Positions 7,965 through 16,863 are shown, numbered from the stretch's first letter. The stretch is 64,000 bases of DNA from Lederbergia citrea (GCF_018343525.1 NZ_JAGYPH010000003.1:435486-499485); one strand, 5' to 3'. The notes: generated by a model from the sequence alone, not told the origin. Numbers and translations: made by a program.

Positions 7965-8843
7965 CTAATCTATTAATCTTTGTTTTTTTCTCCGATATTC
8001 GGACGGTGTCACCCCGAGTTTTCTCTTGAAGAAACGGCTAAAGTGGGCAGGACTTTCAAATCCTGACTCTATCGCAACTTCCATTAACGTTTTTTCTGGG
8101 TTCATCTCCAGCTCATATTTCACCTGATTCAACCGGCAAGCCATCACATAATCCATTACTGTTGTTCCGGTCACTTCTTTAAAAATGCGTGACAAATAAA
8201 ACTTACTTAAATTTAAGGCGATTGATAAGTCATCCAATGTAATCTTTTCTTTAAAACGGCCATTAATGTAATCAGCAATTTTTTCAACGTGAATATCTTT
8301 TTCGTTTTTTTGCATCAATAGCTTTTGATTCTCTTTCTTACTCAACTTAAATATTTGGACAAGCATAGACACAAGCAATACTTTCATTTCTGCTTCCACT
8401 TCTTGCTTTTGCTTCCGTTCAATGCCCTCTCCCAAATAAGATTGCTCATCATGTAATAACTGATCAAGCTCTTTCATGCTCTGTAAAATACTGTGTCGTT
8501 CTGATTCCTCTCGTCCGCGCAGCAAGCAATTGTTCATCTTTTCAAATGGAGATAATAATTCCGGCATTTGCAAAGACTCAATAACAGGTTTGATCCAATC
8601 TGGTGAAAAATGAACAACACTTCGCTCATACAACTTAAACAACGAAGGATTCGCCCGATGAGCAGTCAGACCATCCATAATAATGATATCCCCGGGCTGT
8701 AAGTGGTAAATGGTATTATGTATTAAATATTTACAATCGCCTCCATGAAAATAATAAATTTCATACTGTGCGTGCGAATGGAAGTCAAACGTCTGCTCAC
8801 CAAGAGACTTCATTTTATAATTGGATTTAAGCCATTTTTCCAT
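7965..8843 (-). CDS. AraC family transcriptional regulator with cupin sensor
   Basis: A 292-residue regulator. The ATG at 8843 is preferred because GGAG precedes it by 7 bases, although the frame extends to a GTG at 8861. The N-terminal 130 residues are a cupin-type ligand domain (FHSHAQYEIYYFHGG, HLQPGDIIIMDG). A helical linker follows, then the double helix-turn-helix AraC domain from about 190 (IADYINGRFKEKITLDDLS, FSRFFKRKLGVTPSEYRR). It is the first gene of the operon with the isomerase and two oxidoreductases and most likely activates it in response to the sugar. No transporter is in the operon. Confidence 0.93.
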   Translation of the reverse strand: MEKWLKSNYKMKSLGEQTFDFHSHAQYEIYYFHGGDCKYLIHNTIYHLQPGDIIIMDGLTAHRANPSLFKLYERSVVHFSPDWIKPVIESLQMPELLSPFEKMNNCLLRGREESERHSILQSMKELDQLLHDEQSYLGEGIERKQKQEVEAEMKVLLVSMLVQIFKLSKKENQKLLMQKNEKDIHVEKIADYINGRFKEKITLDDLSIALNLSKFYLSRIFKEVTGTTVMDYVMACRLNQVKYELEMNPEKTLMEVAIESGFESPAHFSRFFKRKLGVTPSEYRRKKQRLID

Positions 8844-9025
8844 TCTTTCACTCCATCCCACTATGGTGTAAGGGCTTACTTATCTATATATTAACGAAAG
8901 CTTCTTAATAAAACACTATCTGAGCATGCTCGTTTTCATAAAATAATTGACTCAGATTGCTGTCTGAATGACAAAATGTCTTTATCCCTAAGTTGCGTGC
9001 GCCCGCTATGCTATTTAAATAGATA
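8844..9025. other. Upstream region of the AraC operon
   Basis: AT-rich region upstream of the leftward AraC gene. It must carry that operon's promoter, but I could not fix -35 and -10 boxes with confidence. No open frame worth calling and no riboswitch motif was seen. The rest of the 321-base gap is occupied by palindromic repeats and by the terminator of the aldo/keto reductase gene. Confidence 0.4.
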
Positions 9026-9110
9026 ATTGTTCGGATTTTTACGTTAATCAAACGTTTGATTAGACGTTTGTTCGCACCCTTTTAAAGTCAAATCAAGCGC
9101 TTGATGAGTT
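9026..9110. repeat. Palindromic repeat, TAATCAAAC family (copy group 1)
   Basis: One full unit occupies 9042-9075: TTAATCAAACGTTTGATTAG followed by ACGTTTGTTCGC. The AATTGTTCGGATTTTT before it looks like the tail of a decayed unit, and ATCAAGCGCTTGATGAGTTTG (9092-9112) like another. Arms TAATCAAA/TTTGATTA and CAAACGT/ACGTTTG overlap, so two alternative hairpins are possible. The same unit recurs near 35.0 kb and four times near 57.6 kb. Confidence 0.75.
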
Positions 9111-9121
9111 TGGACAAGATT

Positions 9122-9161
9122 AAAAAGCCCCTACCCTTTAAAAAAGAGCTAGGAGCTTTTA
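9122..9161 (-). terminator. Terminator of the aldo/keto reductase gene
   Basis: On the minus strand AAAAGCTCCTA pairs with TAGGGGCTTTTT around an A/T-rich loop, directly after the stop codon at 9165. Confidence 0.75.
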
Positions 9162-9164
9162 CGA

Positions 9165-10109
9165 TTATGCTAATATATCTTCGATTTTATCAATTACGTC
9201 GTTAGACAATTCCAAGCTAGCACCTTTAACATTAGCTTCGATTTGATCTGGACGACTTGCTCCTACTAGCGCACTCGCAACGTTTGGCTGACGTAAAATC
9301 CAAGCAATCGCTAATGCCGGAAGGGTAGTGTCCAATTCTTTCGCCAATTTATCCAATTGTCCAACTTTATTTTGAACATCTTCGTTCATGAAGTTCTTCA
9401 CGAACATATTAATATCATCATTTGCCGCTCGGCTGTTTTCAGGAATATTACCGCCCATATATTTTCCCGTTAAAACGCCTTGTGCCAGTGGAGAAAACAC
9501 AACTTGTGAAATGCCGTGTTTGCTAGATACCGGAATTACTTCATCTTCAATATAACGATTAAGCATGTTATACTGCGGCTGATTAACTACGATTCTATCA
9601 AGTAAATATTTATCGGCAATTCCTACTGCTTCTTCAATTTGAGCTGCACTCCACTCACTGACACCCGCATAAAGAATCTTGCCTTGACGAATTAAATCAT
9701 CAATGACACGCAATGTTTCATCAACCGGAGTCTCGGGATCATAGCGGTGGCAATAAAAAATATCCACATAGTCAAGCTCCATACGCTTTAAGCTATTATG
9801 AACTTGTTCAAATACGTGTTTACGTGAAAGTCCACGATCATTCGGTCCTTCACCCATCGGCCAAAAAGCCTTCGTAGTAATAACATAAGACTCTCGAGGA
9901 AACTCCTTTAAAGCTTTTGCCATTACTTTTTCGCCTTCGCCTCTTTCGTAAACATTGGCCGAGTCAAAGAAGTTAATACCTAATTCGTATGCTTTATGTA
10001 TAGTCTTTGTTGCTGTATCATCTTCCACTGATTTACCATATGTTAACCAGCTGCCCAAACTAATTTCACTTACTTTTAAACCGGTACGTCCAAGTCTGCG
10101 ATAATTCAA
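9165..10109 (-). CDS. Aldo/keto reductase (Kv-beta/YhdN-like)
   Basis: A 314-residue NADPH-dependent TIM-barrel reductase. The catalytic tetrad is complete: Asp49, Tyr54 (NVYERGEGE), Lys80 (ITTKAFWP) and His121 (FYCHRYDP). The opening MNYRRLGRTGLKVSEISLGSW is typical of the group related to the potassium-channel beta subunit. These enzymes reduce aldehydes and ketones of sugars or toxic carbonyls in the cytosol. It has its own terminator and a 101-base upstream gap, so it is probably a single-gene unit. Upstream lies TGTAAACGCTT (10136-10146, minus strand), which resembles half of a catabolite-response element but does not fit the full consensus. Confidence 0.93.
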   Translation of the reverse strand: MNYRRLGRTGLKVSEISLGSWLTYGKSVEDDTATKTIHKAYELGINFFDSANVYERGEGEKVMAKALKEFPRESYVITTKAFWPMGEGPNDRGLSRKHVFEQVHNSLKRMELDYVDIFYCHRYDPETPVDETLRVIDDLIRQGKILYAGVSEWSAAQIEEAVGIADKYLLDRIVVNQPQYNMLNRYIEDEVIPVSSKHGISQVVFSPLAQGVLTGKYMGGNIPENSRAANDDINMFVKNFMNEDVQNKVGQLDKLAKELDTTLPALAIAWILRQPNVASALVGASRPDQIEANVKGASLELSNDVIDKIEDILA

Positions 10110-10210
10110 GCCAACCTCTCCCCTTCTGCGTGTTAAGCGTTTACATGTATATCATTGATCATTTTTAGAAAGCTGTCAAGATTATGAACTTGAGGTTTGT
10201 AGATTAGTAA

Positions 10211-11308
10211 TTAGACAGATTCCTGTTTAACAGCACTAGTTTCAAGCAGTTTCTCAACAATCATGTTGAAAAGCTTTAAATCTTCCTTAAAATCTTCCGG
10301 AGTTGTTTTTGGTGTTTTCCCTTGAGTAACAACATCATAAAAGTATTCCAATTCTGCTATATAAGCATCTTTAAAAGTAGGGCGTATTTCTCTTTCTTCA
10401 AATGCTTCTCCTACTGTTTCCTTAATAAATAGAGTAGTAGGTAATTGGCGAATGTAAGGTGTATTGTATTGGATTTTAACTTGCTTCGTATCACCAAAAA
10501 CTTCTAAATGGGCATCGAATCTTCTTTGTTGGTCCACACCGGTCTCAAATGATGTATAAAAGCCATCATGCTCGAATATTGCATTGATATATCCACCGCC
10601 GTTCCATTGAACAGCTGATACCACTCGTTTAGGGAAGCCAATCAATTCTCTCATCGCTGATAAATCGTGACTGCTTAAACCGCATAATAATCTGTAAGCA
10701 TTTTGGATATCTACTGGAGCATCTCCGATAGCTTCCAGTACCATATCCCTTGCTCTTGTCCATCGTTCTTCCATCGCTGATTCAGGAATATCATTAAAGC
10801 GATGCACATGATGAGTTTGTTCAATCATCTTGATATTTGGTCCAATAATATCCCTTACTTTTGCATAATTAATCTTTTCCAACTTTTTAATTTCCTCGAC
10901 GCCTTGTATAAAAGCCGGAGCAAAACGTCTCATATATCCAACCATGACTTGTACATCATTTTTGTCTCTCGCTTCGATAATTTTATCGGCATCAGCAAGC
11001 GTTAGACACATCGGCTTTTCTACTAAAATATGCTTTTTATTTTCCGCCGCGGCTACGACACAATCTGTATGATATTCATCGTTATTCAGTACGAATACTA
11101 CATCAAGATCCGCTTGTTCCGTTAATTCTACCGCATCGGTGTATAAATTTCCCACACGATACTGTTCTCCTAATTTTTCTAATAATTTCACTGAAATATC
11201 ACATAAAGCACTAATTTCAAATTTACTCGATAGCTGTTGCAAAATTGGTAAGTGAACGGTTTGAGCTACCTCCCCTAATCCTATAATTCCAGCTTTTAAT
11301 TTTGTCAT
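10211..11308 (-). CDS. Gfo/Idh/MocA family oxidoreductase
   Basis: A 365-residue predicted NAD(P)-dependent dehydrogenase: Rossmann start KAGIIGLGEVAQTVHLPIL, the EKPMCL motif with the catalytic lysine near 97, and a C-terminal beta-sheet domain with CGLSSHDLSAMRELIGFP. It is more distant from the two oxidoreductases at 4.9-7.2 kb than those are from the family core, so it is not a recent duplicate. It is a monocistronic leftward gene with a 318-base upstream region, next to an aldo/keto reductase, and both could act on the same carbohydrate. The substrate is not inferable. Confidence 0.9.
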   Translation of the reverse strand: MTKLKAGIIGLGEVAQTVHLPILQQLSSKFEISALCDISVKLLEKLGEQYRVGNLYTDAVELTEQADLDVVFVLNNDEYHTDCVVAAAENKKHILVEKPMCLTLADADKIIEARDKNDVQVMVGYMRRFAPAFIQGVEEIKKLEKINYAKVRDIIGPNIKMIEQTHHVHRFNDIPESAMEERWTRARDMVLEAIGDAPVDIQNAYRLLCGLSSHDLSAMRELIGFPKRVVSAVQWNGGGYINAIFEHDGFYTSFETGVDQQRRFDAHLEVFGDTKQVKIQYNTPYIRQLPTTLFIKETVGEAFEEREIRPTFKDAYIAELEYFYDVVTQGKTPKTTPEDFKEDLKLFNMIVEKLLETSAVKQESV

Positions 11309-11626
11309 TTAATATCCTCACTTTCTTATACCTTTTTAAAGAAACATTATTTACTCTCCAAACGTTTACCGGCGCATCATAATGAAAGGTGTGGAGGCTA
11401 TCATGTCTCAAAGTTATTTTAATGAAAATAAACTTTCAATCGTGATAATTCTAAACATTCTATATAATTATAAGATATCCCTTCTTTCACTATGGATTTT
11501 TGGTATTGGATTATATCACTAGTCAAAGTAAAGCACTTAGAACCATTAGAATTTTCAAACAAAAAATCTTTCTTTTTCTACGTTTCTCACTTAGAATAGT
11601 TTGAACAATCAGAAGGAGGGTTTCAG
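11309..11626. other. Divergent intergenic region
   Basis: A 318-base AT-rich region between the leftward oxidoreductase and the rightward S66 peptidase. It must hold both promoters. AAACGTTTACCGGCG at 11358-11372 resembles a LacI/CcpA half site close to the oxidoreductase start. No coding potential, hairpin terminator or repeat was recognised. Confidence 0.4.
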
Positions 11627-12646
11627 ATGATTCGCTATCCAAAACCATTGCAGACCGGAGAAATAATTGGAGTAACTGCACCGTCCTCTGGTGTACCTAA
11701 TGAGCTTCATCATATTTTAAATGAGGCTATTCAGCAATTTGAAAAACGCGGATTTGGCGTTCAAGTTGGGGAAACAAGCTGGATGCAAGAGAAAGCCGCT
11801 TCTTCGAGTGCATCAAAACGGGCAGCTGAATTAAATTGTATGCTGCAAGATCCTAAGATTGCCGCAATCATCCCTCCTTGGGGCGGCGAAATTTTGATGG
11901 AGATTCTTCCAAAGATCGATTGGGAAAATGTGCAGCCAAAATGGGTATTAGGATATTCTGACACTAGTACTCTCTTATTCGCCATAACCGTAATGACTGG
12001 AATCGCAACTGCTCACGGAACTAATATCGTAGACTTAAGGAGTGATGAATGGGATCCCGTAACACGCAAATTTATGGATGTGCTCTCGGCTTCTGATGAA
12101 AAGATTGTTCAACATTCTTCGGAAAAATTCCAATCAAGCTGGAATCACTCAAAAAACCCAAACCCTTATGTGTTTCAACTGGATACACCGACTGAGTGGA
12201 AAACAATTGATGGTGCCCCTATTAAGATGTCCGGTCGGCTATTAGGCGGCTGCATCGATACGATTCAAAGTTTGGTCGGCACCCCGTATGGGGATGTACG
12301 TTCATTTAGAGAAAAATATATAAAGGGAGAAAATATCCTCTGGTATTTCGAAAACTGTGAAATGACAGCTACCGATTTTTACCGTGCATTGTTGCATATG
12401 CATTATGCCGGCTGGTTCGAACAAAGCAATGGCATTGTATTTGGGCGGACACCAGCTGGAGAAGAAGTAGAGGGCTTTACGATTGTTGATGCTATGGAGA
12501 GGATATCCAACTTGGCAGACTTACCCATTGTATTTGATGCCGATATTGGGCATGTGCCCCCGCAAATGACGCTTGTTAATGGGGCAAGAGCTAAATTAGA
12601 AGCAGAGAGTGGTAAAGCAAAGCTCACGATGGAGTTTATTCGTTAA
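11627..12646 (+). CDS. S66 family LD-carboxypeptidase/MccF-like protein
   Basis: A 339-residue serine peptidase of family S66, which contains muramoyl-tetrapeptide (LD-) carboxypeptidases and microcin C7 self-immunity (MccF) enzymes. The nucleophile is Ser111 in GYSDTSTLL. The Glu of FENCE and the His of DIGHVPPQ complete the Ser-Glu-His triad. The ATG has AGAAGGAGGG upstream. The extra loop length and the GYSD rather than GFSD context suit the MccF-like subgroup, so the role may be cleavage of peptide-nucleotide antibiotics or peptidoglycan tetrapeptides. The HAD phosphatase gene follows 68 bases later and may be cotranscribed. Confidence 0.9.
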   Translation: MIRYPKPLQTGEIIGVTAPSSGVPNELHHILNEAIQQFEKRGFGVQVGETSWMQEKAASSSASKRAAELNCMLQDPKIAAIIPPWGGEILMEILPKIDWENVQPKWVLGYSDTSTLLFAITVMTGIATAHGTNIVDLRSDEWDPVTRKFMDVLSASDEKIVQHSSEKFQSSWNHSKNPNPYVFQLDTPTEWKTIDGAPIKMSGRLLGGCIDTIQSLVGTPYGDVRSFREKYIKGENILWYFENCEMTATDFYRALLHMHYAGWFEQSNGIVFGRTPAGEEVEGFTIVDAMERISNLADLPIVFDADIGHVPPQMTLVNGARAKLEAESGKAKLTMEFIR

Positions 12647-12714
12647 GACCGAGCTGTAACCATTTGTCCTTTAGTGATGATAAAGTTGAAAAATTATGAT
12701 ACGAGGAGAATCAG

Positions 12715-13503
12715 ATGCTAAATTATCAAGTTTTATTTCTAGATATCGATGGAACAATCTTAAAGCCAGACCATACATATGATGCATCAACGAAGGACGC
12801 GATCATACAGGTGCAGGAAAAGGGAGTGAAAGTTTTCCTCGCAACGGGTAGACCACTACATGAAATTAGGGATTTAGCTGAAGAATTAAACATCCATTCC
12901 TTCATCGGGTACAATGGCGCTCTTGCCGTCTATCAGGAAAGGACGATCGTCAACGAGCCAATGAATGAGGATACAGTCAAACAGTTTGTAGAAATCGCTA
13001 AGGAAAATGGTCACGAAATGGTTTTATATACGAGTGAAAAGAACTACTTCACTGCTTTAGAGAAGCCTGTCGTAAAAGATTTTATTGACAAATTTCAAAT
13101 GAAGCAAAATGAACAATTTACACTAGATATCGCAAATCAGATCTTGGGTGCTACTTTGATCAATTTAAAAGAAGAGGATCCTTCACTTTATCAAGTTGAC
13201 GATTCGTATCACTTTTCCCAGGTGAATGTCGAAGGCTTACTGCATTGTTACGATGTGATTCGCGACAATGTCAATAAAGGCCGTGCCATTAAAACGATAT
13301 TGGATTTGATGGACATTCCAAAAGAAAAGGCCATTGCCTTTGGAGATGGGATGAATGACAAAGAAATGCTTCATGCCGCTGGTGAAAGTTTTGCTATGGG
13401 AAATGCTCATCCAGACTTGTTTGCCTACGCGAATCACAAAACAACGTCAGTGATGGATTCCGGTATTTTCAATGGATTAAAATCGATAGGCTTGGTGGAT
13501 TAA
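12715..13503 (+). CDS. Cof-type HAD family phosphatase
   Basis: A 262-residue HAD-IIB phosphatase, cytosolic and Mg2+-dependent, acting on sugar phosphates or flavin/nucleotide phosphates in this family. Motif I is DIDGTI (nucleophile Asp near 9), motif II is FLATGRP near 42, and motif IV is AFGDGMNDKEML with the paired acidic residues near 211. The type C2 cap lies between. ATG with GAGGAG upstream. It ends at a shared bidirectional terminator facing the GH4 gene. Confidence 0.92.
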   Translation: MLNYQVLFLDIDGTILKPDHTYDASTKDAIIQVQEKGVKVFLATGRPLHEIRDLAEELNIHSFIGYNGALAVYQERTIVNEPMNEDTVKQFVEIAKENGHEMVLYTSEKNYFTALEKPVVKDFIDKFQMKQNEQFTLDIANQILGATLINLKEEDPSLYQVDDSYHFSQVNVEGLLHCYDVIRDNVNKGRAIKTILDLMDIPKEKAIAFGDGMNDKEMLHAAGESFAMGNAHPDLFAYANHKTTSVMDSGIFNGLKSIGLVD

Positions 13504-13510
13504 CAAAACA

Positions 13511-13545
13511 AAAAACAATCCTTTAAACATAATGGATTGTTTTTT
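13511..13545. terminator. Bidirectional terminator between HAD and GH4 genes
   Basis: AAAAACAATCC and GGATTGTTTTTT form an 11-bp stem between two convergent genes, with A and T runs on both sides. It can serve both transcripts. Confidence 0.85.
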
Positions 13546-13552
13546 GATGCCC

Positions 13553-14863
13553 TTAATTAAATTGAGGCAAGTACTTTTTGTTTTCCGCCAATACATCGTC
13601 CAAGATAGATTTTGCTAGATTGACAGAACCTACTAACGGATTAATCGTTAATGCTTGTACAGCTGTATCATAATCACCCGTTACTCCCGCTTGGACAGTC
13701 AGTTCTTCGTAAGCCTTCACAACTTGCAGTAAACCACGAATTTGCGGAGTGATCTCTGTGCTTAATTGAATTGGATGTGCTCCTTGTGAATCGATCACAC
13801 AGTTCACTTCTACAGACACATCATCTGGTAAACAAGGGATAATTCCATTGTTTTGAACATTCACTGTTTGGATATCACCTTTGTTATTATAAATAGATGA
13901 CACTAAATTTAGCGCTGCTTCTGAATAATATGCTCCGCCACGCTCTTGCAGTTGCGGTGGCTTAATTGCTAGATTTGGATCTTTATAGAGCTCGAATAGC
14001 TCTTCTTCTACCCTTTTTACAACTTCTGCACGTGTACCCTTTGTTTTTACAGACTCCAATTGTTCAGCTAACATCTCATCTTTCATGTAGAAATAGCGAT
14101 GGTAGGAACAAGGGAGTGCACCGAGAGCTTGTAAAAATTCTTTGTCCCAGCCAAAGTCTGGGATATTCTTCATTGTTAAGCCTTTTGCTTCAGACGCTTT
14201 TGAAAGTACTTCCTTCGTCACATCGATGCCATCCACGACAATTTTTGTTGTCCAATTCAAATGGTTAATACCAATCATTTCAATAAAAACATTGTCTAAA
14301 TCTGTATCGCAAAGCTTGGCCATTTGCATTCTAATTCCAATGGGAAGATTGCAAAGTCCAATTGATTTAACATTTGTATGCTTTAAAACAGTTTCGGTGA
14401 TAATACCCGCTGGATTCGTAAAGTTTAGAAGCATCGCATCTGGAGATAACTCTTCAATATCTTTACAAATATCAAGGATGACGGGAATGGTCCGCATTGC
14501 CTTTGCAAATCCGCCAGCCCCTGTTGTTTCTTGGCCAATAGCGTTGTATCGAAGTGGAATATGTTCGTCGCGGCCTCGCGCTTCAAGCAATCCAACCCTT
14601 AACTGTGTAATAACAAAATCCGCATCTTTAATCGCCTCTCTGCGATCGAATGTTAAAATAACCTCAATTGGCACTCCTGCTTTTTCAACCATTCTTTTTG
14701 CAAGTGCACCAACTATTTCTAATTTCTCGCGGCCTTCTTCGATATCAACTAAATATACTTGTTCCACTGGCATTTCACCGTATCTGTTAATAAAGCCTTC
14801 AATTAGTTCTGGAGTATAGGAAGAACCTCCACCAATGACCGCCATTTTTAATTTTTTCTTCAT
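13553..14863 (-). CDS. GH4 family 6-phospho-beta-glucosidase
   Basis: A 436-residue family 4 glycosidase, which uses NAD+ and Mn2+ in a redox-elimination mechanism on phosphorylated disaccharides. The dinucleotide-binding start is KMAVIGGGSSYTPELIEG. The metal ligands are recognisable as the Cys in GLCNLPIG (near 172) and the His in GINHLNW (near 202). QTVNVQNNGIIPCLPDD is a further conserved stretch. Its start overlaps the upstream amino-sugar kinase by four bases (ATGA). Paired with a BadF-type kinase and a GntR/UTRA regulator, the likely substrate is a phosphorylated chitobiose- or cellobiose-type disaccharide. No PTS genes are nearby, so the phosphorylation would be done by the kinase or elsewhere. 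Confidence 0.92.
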   Translation of the reverse strand: MKKKLKMAVIGGGSSYTPELIEGFINRYGEMPVEQVYLVDIEEGREKLEIVGALAKRMVEKAGVPIEVILTFDRREAIKDADFVITQLRVGLLEARGRDEHIPLRYNAIGQETTGAGGFAKAMRTIPVILDICKDIEELSPDAMLLNFTNPAGIITETVLKHTNVKSIGLCNLPIGIRMQMAKLCDTDLDNVFIEMIGINHLNWTTKIVVDGIDVTKEVLSKASEAKGLTMKNIPDFGWDKEFLQALGALPCSYHRYFYMKDEMLAEQLESVKTKGTRAEVVKRVEEELFELYKDPNLAIKPPQLQERGGAYYSEAALNLVSSIYNNKGDIQTVNVQNNGIIPCLPDDVSVEVNCVIDSQGAHPIQLSTEITPQIRGLLQVVKAYEELTVQAGVTGDYDTAVQALTINPLVGSVNLAKSILDDVLAENKKYLPQFN

Positions 14864-15837
14864 TCTTCATAGCCTCCATACGATTCAAATTTATCGTAGA
14901 TATCCTCTGTTGCTGTGATACCTAAATGATCCATCCCCAACAATACAGCACCATATACTGGCTCCATTTTTGGTATGACTAATTCAACCTTTTCGTGGTC
15001 TTTTTCTACTGTTTTTCTAAGTGCTTCCAATAAATATTTATCTTGTCCTTTTTGTACAACACTTCCGATTAAGATGATTGGAATCGGTTGTTCAAAATTC
15101 CCGATCTTTTTAATCACTGCACTCGCAGCAATGCCCAACTCTTCCCCGGTTTTTTCCAAAATGCTAATCGCTACCTCATCGCCTTTATTTGCTGCTTCAT
15201 GAAGTACAATAGCAAGCTGATTTGGAGCATGATAGATGTCATTATCAAGATAATTGTTTACGAGATCTGGCATGTTGTTAAAACCTAAATATTCAGGAAC
15301 CATCTCCGTGAGGATTGTAGGCTGTTCCCGCAGTTCCCAAGAGCGTACAGCTGCTCGAAAAGTCTCCTGTGCCATTGCTCCTCCGCCTGCCCAATCTCCA
15401 AAAAAGTAGCCAAAGCCGCCAATTTGAATCTCATCGCCGACTTTGTTTCTCCCGGCCGCATTTGTTCCGGTTCCACAAACAAGCACAACACCTGTATAAT
15501 CTCTGGAACCAATGCGAAGACCTTCCATCGTGTCACAAACGAGACCCCAATTATGTAAAGGGATTCTTTTAAGTCCCTCTTCGATAATCGCGATATCTTT
15601 CGGTCTATCTGCTCCAGCAAGTCCATATTGGACAAAATCGATATCTTTATATTCAAGTCCCGCAGAAGATAAAGCGCTCTCAATTGAAGCGGTTATATTA
15701 TCAATTGCTTTGTCAATTCCAATTGATTGATAGTTTCCTCCGCCAGATATTCCTCGGCCTAATTGATTGCCGTTTTCATCTGAAATAATTGTGTATGTCT
15801 TACTGCCCCCGCCATCCACACCCATAATAATAGGCAT
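14860..15837 (-). CDS. BadF/BadG/BcrA/BcrD-type kinase, N-acetylglucosamine kinase-like
   Basis: A 325-residue ASKHA-fold ATPase. The phosphate-1 loop is GVDGGGSKTYTI at the N-terminus, the second is VVLVCGTGTNAAG near 125, and a GGFGYFFGDWAGGG stretch near 148 is typical of GlcNAc kinases. The ATG at 15837 is preferred because AAGGGGG lies 7 bases upstream, whereas the ATG at 15843 abuts it. First gene of a two-gene leftward operon with the GH4 enzyme, facing a GntR regulator. It probably phosphorylates an amino sugar released or carried by this pathway. Confidence 0.88.
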   Translation of the reverse strand: MPIIMGVDGGGSKTYTIISDENGNQLGRGISGGGNYQSIGIDKAIDNITASIESALSSAGLEYKDIDFVQYGLAGADRPKDIAIIEEGLKRIPLHNWGLVCDTMEGLRIGSRDYTGVVLVCGTGTNAAGRNKVGDEIQIGGFGYFFGDWAGGGAMAQETFRAAVRSWELREQPTILTEMVPEYLGFNNMPDLVNNYLDNDIYHAPNQLAIVLHEAANKGDEVAISILEKTGEELGIAASAVIKKIGNFEQPIPIILIGSVVQKGQDKYLLEALRKTVEKDHEKVELVIPKMEPVYGAVLLGMDHLGITATEDIYDKFESYGGYEE

Positions 15838-15950
15838 AATCATCCCCCTTAATAAATATTAATCTCTGTAAAATACCGTTAGCGCTTTCATAAATGTAGG
15901 ACAATAAGCCCTTTTCATTTATGATTCTAGGTGTAAAATGTTGTTATTAA

Positions 15951-15975
15951 CACTAATTTACACTTGTTATAACAA
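15951..15975. promoter_or_regulatory. Operator-like palindromes near the kinase/GH4 promoter
   Basis: TGTTATTAACA (15952-15962) is a perfect odd palindrome and TTGTTATAACAA (15964-15975) a perfect even one, in tandem. Both share TTGTTAT with the site near 16069. The position suits repression of the leftward kinase-GH4 operon by the neighbouring GntR protein. That is inference from symmetry and position. Confidence 0.6.
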
Positions 15976-16068
15976 ATAGTCAATGCTTTTCTTTCGTATC
16001 AATATATCTTTTGCTTGTATTAATAATGTATAATATTATTAATATTTTAATGAAAACTCAAAGTCACA

Positions 16069-16082
16069 ATTGTTATGACAAT
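16069..16082. promoter_or_regulatory. Operator-like palindrome before the gntR gene
   Basis: ATTGTTATGACAAT is a near-perfect palindrome 38 bases before the GntR start codon. It matches the sites at 15951-15975 in TTGTTAT and ACAA, suggesting that the regulator binds both sides of the divergent region and controls itself. Confidence 0.6.
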
Positions 16083-16120
16083 ATTCGTCAAAATATACAA
16101 AAGGTATTGGGGGAGTTTAG

Positions 16121-16858
16121 ATGAATCAAAACAAAGAACAAGCTTCACTATACAATATAGTAAAAATGAAAATTATGGAGAAAATAAAATCTGGAAAGTA
16201 TCAAGTCGGGGATAAACTCCCAACAGAAATGGAATTATGCGAAGAATATAGTGTCAGCCGTACCACAATAAGGATAGCTCTGCAGCAACTCGCTTTAGAA
16301 GGAAGAATTTATAGAGTGCAGGGAAAAGGCACTTTTGTTTCTAAGCCGAAAATCCAGCAATCATTATCAACGACTGAAAAGGGATTTGCCAGCCAATTAA
16401 TTGAACAAGGATATAAACCAAAGACAGACATCATTGAACTTAAGGTTATTCCGGCTGATTCTACACTTGCCTCACATTTACAGGTGAATGGAAATGATCC
16501 TGTTACTCAATTGGCCCGTATACGATACGCGAATGACGAACCTCTTTTTTATGCAGTATCATATATTCCTTGGCACTTTGCTCCAGGACTTGTAAATGAT
16601 GAAGAAAGTTGTAAAGGCTCATTATTCCAACTTTTACAGGACAAGTACAATGTAAAAATCCATAAAACTGTCGAAGTACTAGAACCAATTCTTGCAAGCA
16701 AACAAATTAGTGAGTACTTATCGGTTTCCGAAGATACACCCGTTTTCCACTTGGAAACCCTTACATATGATGAAAATCTAAAGCCAATTGAGTTTTCAGA
16801 ATCCGTATTTAGGGGTGATCGTTCTACCTTTACAATTGAGCGAATTTATACTGTTTGA
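16121..16858 (+). CDS. GntR family regulator with UTRA domain (YvoA/NagR-like)
   Basis: A 245-residue HutC-subfamily repressor. The winged helix-turn-helix covers residues 10-75 (KIKSGKYQVGDKLPTEMEL, VSRTTIRIALQQL, GKGTFV). The UTRA effector domain follows from about 95 and ends with FSESVFRGDRSTFTIER. NagR/YvoA proteins of this group bind GlcN-6-P or GlcNAc-6-P. ATG preceded by GGGGGAG. It is divergent from the amino-sugar kinase/GH4 operon with three related palindromes in the shared promoter region, so it very likely represses that operon. Confidence 0.93.
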   Translation: MNQNKEQASLYNIVKMKIMEKIKSGKYQVGDKLPTEMELCEEYSVSRTTIRIALQQLALEGRIYRVQGKGTFVSKPKIQQSLSTTEKGFASQLIEQGYKPKTDIIELKVIPADSTLASHLQVNGNDPVTQLARIRYANDEPLFYAVSYIPWHFAPGLVNDEESCKGSLFQLLQDKYNVKIHKTVEVLEPILASKQISEYLSVSEDTPVFHLETLTYDENLKPIEFSESVFRGDRSTFTIERIYTV

Positions 16859-16863
16859 TGATA

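Noticed and set aside
10134..10148. Catabolite-response element upstream of the aldo/keto reductase
   Set aside because: TGTAAACGCTTAACA has the left half of the site, but the right half is displaced by one base and does not fit the consensus.
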